A stretch of 64,000 bases of DNA, taken from NCBI RefSeq assembly GCF_030463565.1, contig NC_134643.1:76815721-76879720 (forward strand), read 5' to 3'. Positions 55,526 through 64,000 of the stretch are shown here, piece after piece; the first letter of the stretch is position 1, and the number at the start of each line of letters is the position of its first letter. Source of the DNA: Pelecanus crispus. Lineage: Eukaryota > Chordata > Aves > Pelecaniformes > Pelecanidae. A program made the position numbers and the translations under genes. Below the pieces are notes generated by a model. It was given only the letters and a program-made list of their open reading frames with translations, was not told the DNA's origin and ran no database searches.

Positions 55526-56176
55526 GTCAGAAAATATTATTTACACGAACATCCAGTATAAATGATAAACATAACTATGTACAAGGATTGTGTATGACAT
55601 ATAGTGATATGTATGCATTGAAAAAGAAGTTTTCAGCAAATATGCTTCTCATCAGTAATATTTAAAGATCAGCTGTGATCGTTTTTAATGAGAGTATGAC
55701 CCAAACTAATTCTTTTGGGGAATGCATGGATATTCCCCCAGTCACTTGCAGGACACCAAAATTCCTAATTCTTTTCCTCTGCATTAAGTGCAAACTTTGC
55801 ATTGTTCCTGAAGCCTGGATTCTTGCATTTTTATTGAATATGTAAAGTCAATCTCTTAAGGAGACATAACATATTGACTAAAAACCATTAAAATTAAATG
55901 GTAGGCCTTTCTAAAAGTTAGTAGAAATACATTTGTTTTGAGGTAAATGAAAGAAGTCCTATGACAGATTTTATGGTCTCATTTGTGGCCTTAGTTATAT
56001 AGAATACAACATTATATGATCATAACTTTCCTTTCTTACCTTAAAACGAAAGGTTAAAAACCTATCCACAGCAATGACAAAATCTCCCAGTGTCTTCCAC
56101 TAACCTTAGAAAATGGTAACAGGACTCTTTGCCAACAGTTTTGTCTGGCTTATTGGATCGCCTTTTTTCTCTTTAG
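55526..56176 (+). other. GYS2: GYS2 intron 10
   Basis: 651 bp (coincidentally the same length as intron 9; sequences unrelated), GT-AG, acceptor TTTTTTCTCTTTAG. Confidence 0.9.
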
Positions 56177-56290
56177 CGACACTGTCTGCCTCCAGTGACC
56201 ACTCACAACATGATTGACGACGGCAATGATCCAATCCTCAATACCATCCGACGCATTGGCCTTTTCAATAACCGGACAGACAGAGTAAAG
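56177..56290 (+). CDS. GYS2: GYS2 exon 11 (residues 438-475)
   Basis: 38 codons, phase 0 at both ends. Begins [20 protein letters not shown] and continues [18 protein letters not shown]. Mammalian GYS2 has RQSLPPV, so Gln-Ser is replaced by His-Cys here; the rest is conserved. Donor AAG|GTACAC. Confidence 0.96.
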
Positions 56291-58384
56291 GTACACTCTG
56301 TCATTTTCATTTTAGATATAAAATGGAATTTCTTTAAACAGTCTCAGTCTGGATCATTAGCATGCGGAGTGCAGTCAAATTCTGGATAGGCAATATTATG
56401 CTAGTAGAGTGCTTCCTCCCTCTTCCTCTCTTTCCAGGAATAAAACTAGTCACTTCACAGATATCCTCAGTTGCTGTTTAACCAAGTTAATTTCAAGTTA
56501 GAAATCTGATGTTAGGAAATTGTTTTCATTGCTGCCTCCTGTACTGAATGAGGAGCTAGTACTCCTGAAATCCAGAAAGTGCCACAGGTCATTTGCACCC
56601 AGATGTAAAACTCTGTAATAGATTCATTTGCTTAAAACTGGAGGTCCAGAGTTTGAGCACAGACATTTCTGGAGTTCATCTCTTAAGAACAACACCCTGA
56701 CACTCAGCATTTGCTGTAGAAGGTAACCAGGGCTTTGATCCTGAGCAGAAATACTTCCTGTTCATGCTGTGCTCATGTTTACATCAAGGGTTGAAGCTAA
56801 ATGTATGTAAATAAATCCTTTCCTTACTTCCATGTCTGTCTTGCCAGACCACAGAAATGATCAGCTCCCACTTTCACAAGTCTGCCAAACTGTTTTTTTT
56901 TGGTCTGGCAATCGCTGGCATTCTCTCTGTTAACTATGACTATCTCATCATCTGTCTAGTCAAAGTAGCACCTAAAATTGCAAATTCTTCCTCTTCTAAA
57001 CCTTCTTTTTAAAGTCAGATACTGTGTATCTCTGACAATGACATATCACTTGTTCTCAGTGTTCTGGCTTTTAAACCTGTGACGATAACTGAGTAAACAT
57101 TTTCCTCAACTTCCTAGTTGCTTCTTCCTGGCTTAACATATTCTCTGCTAAGTGTGTGTCTCCAGCGAGGTCTGAGAGCATACTATGGTAATAATATACT
57201 TGAGTTAACAAAAATAGGGTGAAAGGATGCACTGTATATAAATGTAATAAAAAATTCCTCAGAACTAACTGCTTGAAGTCATTAGAAAGCAGATAGCATG
57301 TGACACCACAGACACCTCTTCCTGCTTCTCAGCAGACTTGATTGGCTAGGTATATGTCAAGTCTGTACAAAACTTCATTACCACGAGAAAATTACCTGCT
57401 GCATGAACAGGCTTAATACTTAATGAGCTGAATGTCATGGACGAAAATTCTGTAAACTTCAAATGGAAAGTCATTTTGAGAGATGTATGACATAACCATG
57501 CAGACACAGTTGATGTGAGAAGTAGCCTCAGCAATGCCAATGGTAAATCTTATTTGATTCACCAGGGTCATATGCAAATAAGCTTGCATAATGAGTTTAC
57601 AGCCCATTTACTGGTTGAATACATTCGTGTGTTGATTTACTTGAGTAGCATGACTATATTATTAAGAAAGGATAAAAGCATATCCTTGACATAGAATAAT
57701 GTCTGCAGTGTGTTTATGTGGGGGGAAAAAAGCCCAGAGAAGGTTAAAGCCTTCCCTCACTCTTCTTCCTCCCAAAGCTGACTAGAGTCAGCCCTGCAGA
57801 GTCACACAGATAAATTAGCTTGGGTCCTGAAAGCAGGACATTACCCTAAGTTAATAAGCTTTGTCTTTCAGCAAGTTAGCCTAGGCACAGGATTGTGATG
57901 GTGGGGCTGCAATATGTCTGGTTTCAAAATTCTCTCAGTTCTTGAGAGCTCCATTGAGTACCGTAAGCATTCCTATATTTCAGCTGGATGCTGTAAAGCT
58001 CAGAAGTGCTGTATCCTCCTGAGGCCTCCTCTGGAACAAGACATCTCAATACTCTGTACCTTGCTACAACAGACCAAGAGAACCAATTTAGTATTGCTAA
58101 ATGCCACAGACTTAGGCATAATTCTCAATGCACTTGGTCTTCCTTGATCAACAAGCATAAAGCTGAGGACCTGTCCAGAAAAAGGGTTCATTATCAGTAT
58201 TGTTTCCAGGACAAGACTGCACACAGGCAGGATACATTTTAGTGTGGGAAGTTAATTAGATAACAGATGGGCAAAGGAGGTGTTGTCCAGATACCAGAGT
58301 GAAGAAATTGCTTAAGCTTATTGATAATTAAAATGTATTGATGATGGTTTTCTTTAACCTCTAATGTAAGTTTTGTATATCCAG
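56291..58384 (+). other. GYS2: GYS2 intron 11
   Basis: 2.1 kb, GT-AG, acceptor TTGTATATCCAG. No mobile element recognised. Confidence 0.88.
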
Positions 58385-58511
58385 GTGATCCTACATCCAG
58401 AGTTTCTTTCTTCGACAAGCCCATTGCTGCCCTTGGACTATGAGGAGTTTGTTAGAGGCTGCCACCTTGGTGTATTTCCATCATACTATGAACCGTGGGG
58501 TTACACTCCAG
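58385..58511 (+). CDS. GYS2: GYS2 exon 12 (residues 476-517), first catalytic Glu
   Basis: Encodes [20 protein letters not shown] then [20 protein letters not shown] and TP. Glu511 in [11 protein letters not shown] is the first Glu of the E-x7-E motif essential in GT3 glycogen synthases. The motif is completed by Glu519 in exon 13. Donor CCAG|GTAGGC. Confidence 0.97.
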
Positions 58512-59088
58512 GTAGGCAATCTGTACACTTAACTAGTATTGAAAGATGAATACCCATTCTGTTGACACAGAATATCTTTGCAGCCATTTTCTTCTGGAGT
58601 GCTGAAAAAACTCTTTTGGCTCTCTCCTCTGCAGTGCAAAGGTCTTACTGATGGCAAAATTTGGGGTCCAGGTGGTATAAAATGGCATCTACTGACTGAC
58701 AACTACTCACATTTGTCCCTGCCCTGGACCCTTTCCCATACTAACATGTAATCTTTTGATTTTCTGTGGCTTTAGAACAAAAAATCATTTTTTAAACCTA
58801 GTTCTTGATCCAAGGATTTTAAAAGAAGTGTTAAAGAGGAATGTACGTATTGAAAAAAGTAGGGCAAGAAATCTGATGCTACCAGCCGACATACTTCAGT
58901 GGATTTAATTCAAGACAACAGTTAAGTTTGATAGAATTATGTAACCCCATATCTAAGATATTTACCACAAATACATGCAGTGGTAGAGAATCTCACAGAA
59001 TTAAATGGCAATTTCTAAAGATAGAGAAAGCATGTAGTTTCTGACTTAAAAAATTGGTCCTGATTTACAAAAGGCACTTAACACCTGA

Positions 59089-61345
59089 TAGAATCATAGA
59101 ATAGAATCATAGAATCATAGAATTGTCTAGGTTGGAAAAGACCTTTAAGATCATCCAGTCCAACCATTAACCTACACCACCAAGCCCACCTAAACCAATC
59201 AAGGGTAGACTAGACTAAACCATATCCCGAAGTGCCACATCTACCCATTTTTTGAACACTTCCAGGGATGGTGACTCCACCACCTCTCTGGGCAGCCTGT
59301 TCCAATGCTTGACCACCCTTTCCGTAAAGAAATTTTTCCTAATTTCCAGTCTAAACTTCCCCTGGCGCAGCTTGAGCCCATTTCCTCTCGACCTATCACT
59401 AGCTGCTTGGGAGAAGAGACCAACACCCACCTCACTACTACCTCCTTTCAGGTAGTTGTAGAGAGCGATAAGGTCTCCCCTCAGCCTCCTCTTCTCTAAG
59501 CTAAACAATCCCAGTTCCCTCAGCTGCTCCTCATAAGACTTGTTCTCCAGACCCTTCACCAGCCTTGTTGCCCATCTCTGAACATGCTCCAGCACCTCAA
59601 TGTCTTTCTTGTATTGAGGGGCCCAAAACTGGACACAGTATTTGAGGTGCGGCCTCACCAGCGCCGAGTACAGGGGGACAATCACCTCCCTGCTCCTGCT
59701 GGCCACAGCATTCCTGATACAAGCCAGGATGCTGTTGGCCTTCTTGGCCACCTGGGCACACTGCTGGCTCATGTTCAGCCGGCTATCTACCAACACCCCC
59801 AGATCCTTTTTGGCCAGGCAGCTTTCCAGCCACTCCTCCCCAAGCCTGTAGCGTTGCATGGGGTTGTTGTGACCGAAGTGCAGGACCTGGCACTTGGCCT
59901 TGTTGAACCTCATACAGTTGGCCACAGCCCATCGATCCAGCCTGTCCAGGTCCCTCTGCAGGGCCATCCTACCCTCAAGCAGATTGACACTCCCAATTTG
60001 GTGTCGTCTGCAAACTTACTGAGGGCACACTCAATCCCCTCATCCAGATCATTGATAAAGATATTGAACAAGACTGGCCCTAAAACAGAGCCCTGGGGAA
60101 CACCGCTTGTGACCGGCTGCCAACTGGACTTAACACCATTTACCACAACTCTCTGGGCTCGGCCACCCAACCAGTTCTTTACCCAGCAAAGAGTATGCCT
60201 GTCCAAGCCGTGAGCTGCCAGCTTCCCGAGGAGGATATTATGCGAGACGGTGTCAAAAGCTTTGCTAAAGTCCAGGTAGATGACATCCACAGCCTTTCCA
60301 TCATCTACCAGGCGGGTCACCAGGTCATAGAAGGAGATCAGGTTGGTCAAGCAGGACCTCCCTTTCGTGAACCCATGCTGGCTGGGTCTGATCCCCTGGT
60401 TGACCTGTACTTGCCTGTGGAGTTCGCTCAAGATGAACGTCTCCATAATCTTCCCCGGCACCGAGGTCAGGCTGACAGGCCTGTAGTTCCCTGGGTCCTC
60501 CTTCCGGCCCTTCTTGTAGATGGGCGTCACATTGGCAAGCCTCCAGTCATCAGGGACCTCCCCTGTTAACCAGGACTGCTGATAGATGATGGAGAGTGGC
60601 TTGGCAAGCTCCTCCGCCAGCTCCCTCAGTACTCTCGGGTGGATCCCATCCAGCCCCATAGACTTGTGAGCGTCCAGGTGGCGTAGCAGGTCATTAACTG
60701 CTTCCTCCTGGACTATGTGGGCTCCATTCTGGTCCCCATCCCTATCCTCTAGCTCAGGGGCCTGAGTACCCTGGGGATGACCGGTCTGGCTGTTAAACAC
60801 AGAGGCAAAGAAGGCGTTAAGTACTTCAGTCTTTTCCTTGTCCTCGGTGACAATGTTCCCCCCCACATCCAGCAAAGAATGGAGATCCTCCTTGGCTCTC
60901 CTTTTATTGCTGATGTACTTATAAAAGCATTTTTTATTGTCTTTTACAGCACTGGCCAGATTGAGTTCTAGCTGGGCTTTTGCTTTTCTAATTTCCTCCC
61001 TGCAGGACCTAACAAGATCCCTGTACACCTCCTGAGTTGCCCGCCCCTTCTTCCAAAGGTGATAGACTCTCCTTTTTTCCCTGAGTCCCCACAAAAGCTC
61101 CCTATTCAGCCAGGCCGGTCGATTTCCCCGCCGGTTGGTCTTACGACACACGGGGACAGCCCGCTCCTGCGCCCTTAAGACTTCCTTCTTGAAGAAGGCC
61201 CAGCCTTCCTGGACCCCTTTGCCCTTCAGGACCGCCTCCCAAGGGACTTTCCCAACCAGGGTCCTGAAGAGGCCAAAGTCTGTCCTCTGGAAGTCCATGG
61301 TAATAGTTTTGCTGCCCCTCCACTTAGCATCACCCAAAATTGAGA
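59089..61345 (-). mobile_element. CR1 LINE, longest copy in the window (RT domain nearly complete)
   Basis: The 3' tail at the left is an expanded GAATCATA-type repeat (59089-59123). On the minus strand the frame runs from the endonuclease-RT junction (...[20 protein letters not shown]) through the linker ([20 protein letters not shown]) into RT motifs [38 protein letters not shown] and FADDTKLG. A 4-bp loss at about 59994, relative to the copy at 5466, then shifts the frame. The C-terminal part continues in another frame (59967-59215, ending VDVALRDMV). The endonuclease is missing through 5' truncation. An old autonomous-type element, now inactive, in GYS2 intron 12, antisense. The 5' edge is approximate. 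Confidence 0.95.
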
Positions 61346-62420
61346 ACTTTATCACACTGATAAAATCAGTGCAAACTGTGATTTGAATACCTATGAAGAT
61401 CAAAGCCTAGGTGCCTGGGGTTTTTATGTCCTCCAAAATACCTTCTGTAATCTTGATACACATCTGAAATTTGGGGTGCCCCTCTGAAGAGCATTTGTTG
61501 TAAGCCAATGAATCAGAATAGAAATTTTGCAAATTTAGTCATTCTCCAGAGCTATTTCTTGCCAAGTAAGAGAGCTATTCAATTCCAAGTAAGACAACTG
61601 TCTTGCATTTCAGCAATTTCTCTTCCTGTTCTAATCTCAGCAAAGGTATAAAGAAAGTGTGACAGCCAGGGGTGATTTTGAAGTGAATATTAAAGTAAAC
61701 CTGGACAGAAAAGTTAGACTGATGCTTAGCAGTTTTGAGGAAAACTGTGATTTACACTAGTTAAAAGAGTAGTTTCTTTTTCCTTTACTAATGCAGAAGC
61801 AATTCTCTTTTTTTGATACCCATTTAATTCTCCCAAAACAAAAAGTGATTTTTTTTTTTTAAGGTAGATTTATAACTGTTTTATAGACACCAGTTTTATT
61901 GTCATATGAATGAAGGCCATGTAGATAGCTTTCAACATTTCAAGGACTAGAGTATTTACTTTATCTGCGTGCTGTCTTAGGTTAGGCTTAAGTTCACTGG
62001 CAAAAACTCTTAAGCCTGAGTAAACAGTTACTCTTACTCACAGCAATGATAGAAACAACTACAAAAGATGCATATATTTTCTAATTTTATAAAACCAGCT
62101 TTACATCTACTTTGAATGCAGTCCTGAATTAATGATGGGGTTTTTTTCTTGCTCTAGGGACCAGTTTACAAACAATTACTATCAAAACAGGAAGTCTAAC
62201 ATGCTCCTGCGCTTAAGAGATTCAGTTTTGTAAATAGTTGTGAACAACTAATGAACATATGTGTACAACAGGCTTCAATTTAAAATCCAAACAAACAGTC
62301 CAGACTATATATATTGGGGTTCTCTGTTTCAACACTGGACTACCAGAAAGTCTTCAGTTTAGCTTCTGGGAAACACAAAGATATGTTCACAAAAACAGTG
62401 TGAAATTTTATCTTTAAAAT

Positions 62421-62452
62421 TTCTTTTTCTTTCTTTCTTTTTTCTTTTTCTC
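62421..62452. repeat. (TTTC)n-like pyrimidine tract
   Basis: Pure C/T run of about 32 bases in intron 12, about 160 bp upstream of exon 13. Confidence 0.85.
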
Positions 62453-62586
62453 CAAATCCACAACAAAGCATAATAGTTTTCACTTGACATCTTCAGAACA
62501 GCTCTAGTGTTATGGGACTTTCTGTCTGCGTGTTTCTTTTCCTTTTTTTCTCTCAAGGTGAAAACATTCAAAGCATATTGCCCTGA

Positions 62587-64000
<1,414 letters not shown>

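Noticed and set aside
59089..61403. A host gene encoding a 497-residue protein in GYS2 intron 12
   Set aside because: The frame is CR1 reverse transcriptase with a 4-bp frameshift and tail repeat; the first residues beyond 61345 are flanking intron sequence.

Overview
This is nuclear DNA of a vertebrate, almost certainly a bird. The interspersed repeats are dominated by CR1 LINEs ending in the (ATTCTATGATT)-type 3' tail, with one retroviral-type LTR and very old MIR-like SINE remnants. The gene exons are short and bounded by GT-AG introns, and they read clearly as avian-like LDHB and GYS2. There are no bacterial features: no operons, CRISPR arrays or phage genes. Most long open frames are either CR1 reverse transcriptase or chance frames.

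Layout. (1) 1-1970: the 3' end of LDHB (lactate dehydrogenase B, + strand), with the last two coding exons, the stop codon, the 3' UTR and a poly(A) signal. (2) 1971-19430: the LDHB-GYS2 intergenic region. It holds a recent CR1 copy (5466-6787), old MIR-like remnants, a small GC-rich island with a strong CTCF-like motif and a YY1-like motif (14126-14210), and a nested repeat cluster (14259-17316). In that cluster a 1.4 kb solo LTR sits inside a CR1, flanked by a perfect 5-bp target duplication. (3) 19430-64000: GYS2 (liver glycogen synthase, + strand). Thirteen coding exons, about 549 codons, join in phase without a break. The remaining exons, with the arginine-rich glucose-6-phosphate switch and the C-terminal phosphorylation tail, lie beyond the right edge. 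The introns carry three further large CR1 pieces, two of them near-identical twins truncated at the same base.

The LDHB-GYS2 order and shared orientation match the human 12p12 arrangement. LDHB interconverts lactate and pyruvate, and in some birds it also serves as the lens epsilon-crystallin. GYS2 extends glycogen chains from UDP-glucose in liver. They are neighbours but not a co-transcribed unit: LDHB has its own poly(A) signal about 17.6 kb before the GYS2 start codon.

I found no undescribed gene system. The points most worth a second look are the CTCF/YY1 island between the genes, the LTR-in-CR1 nest, the twin CR1 copies, loss (or absence) of the mammalian LDHB readthrough peroxisome signal, and a 12-nt tandem acceptor at GYS2 exon 4.
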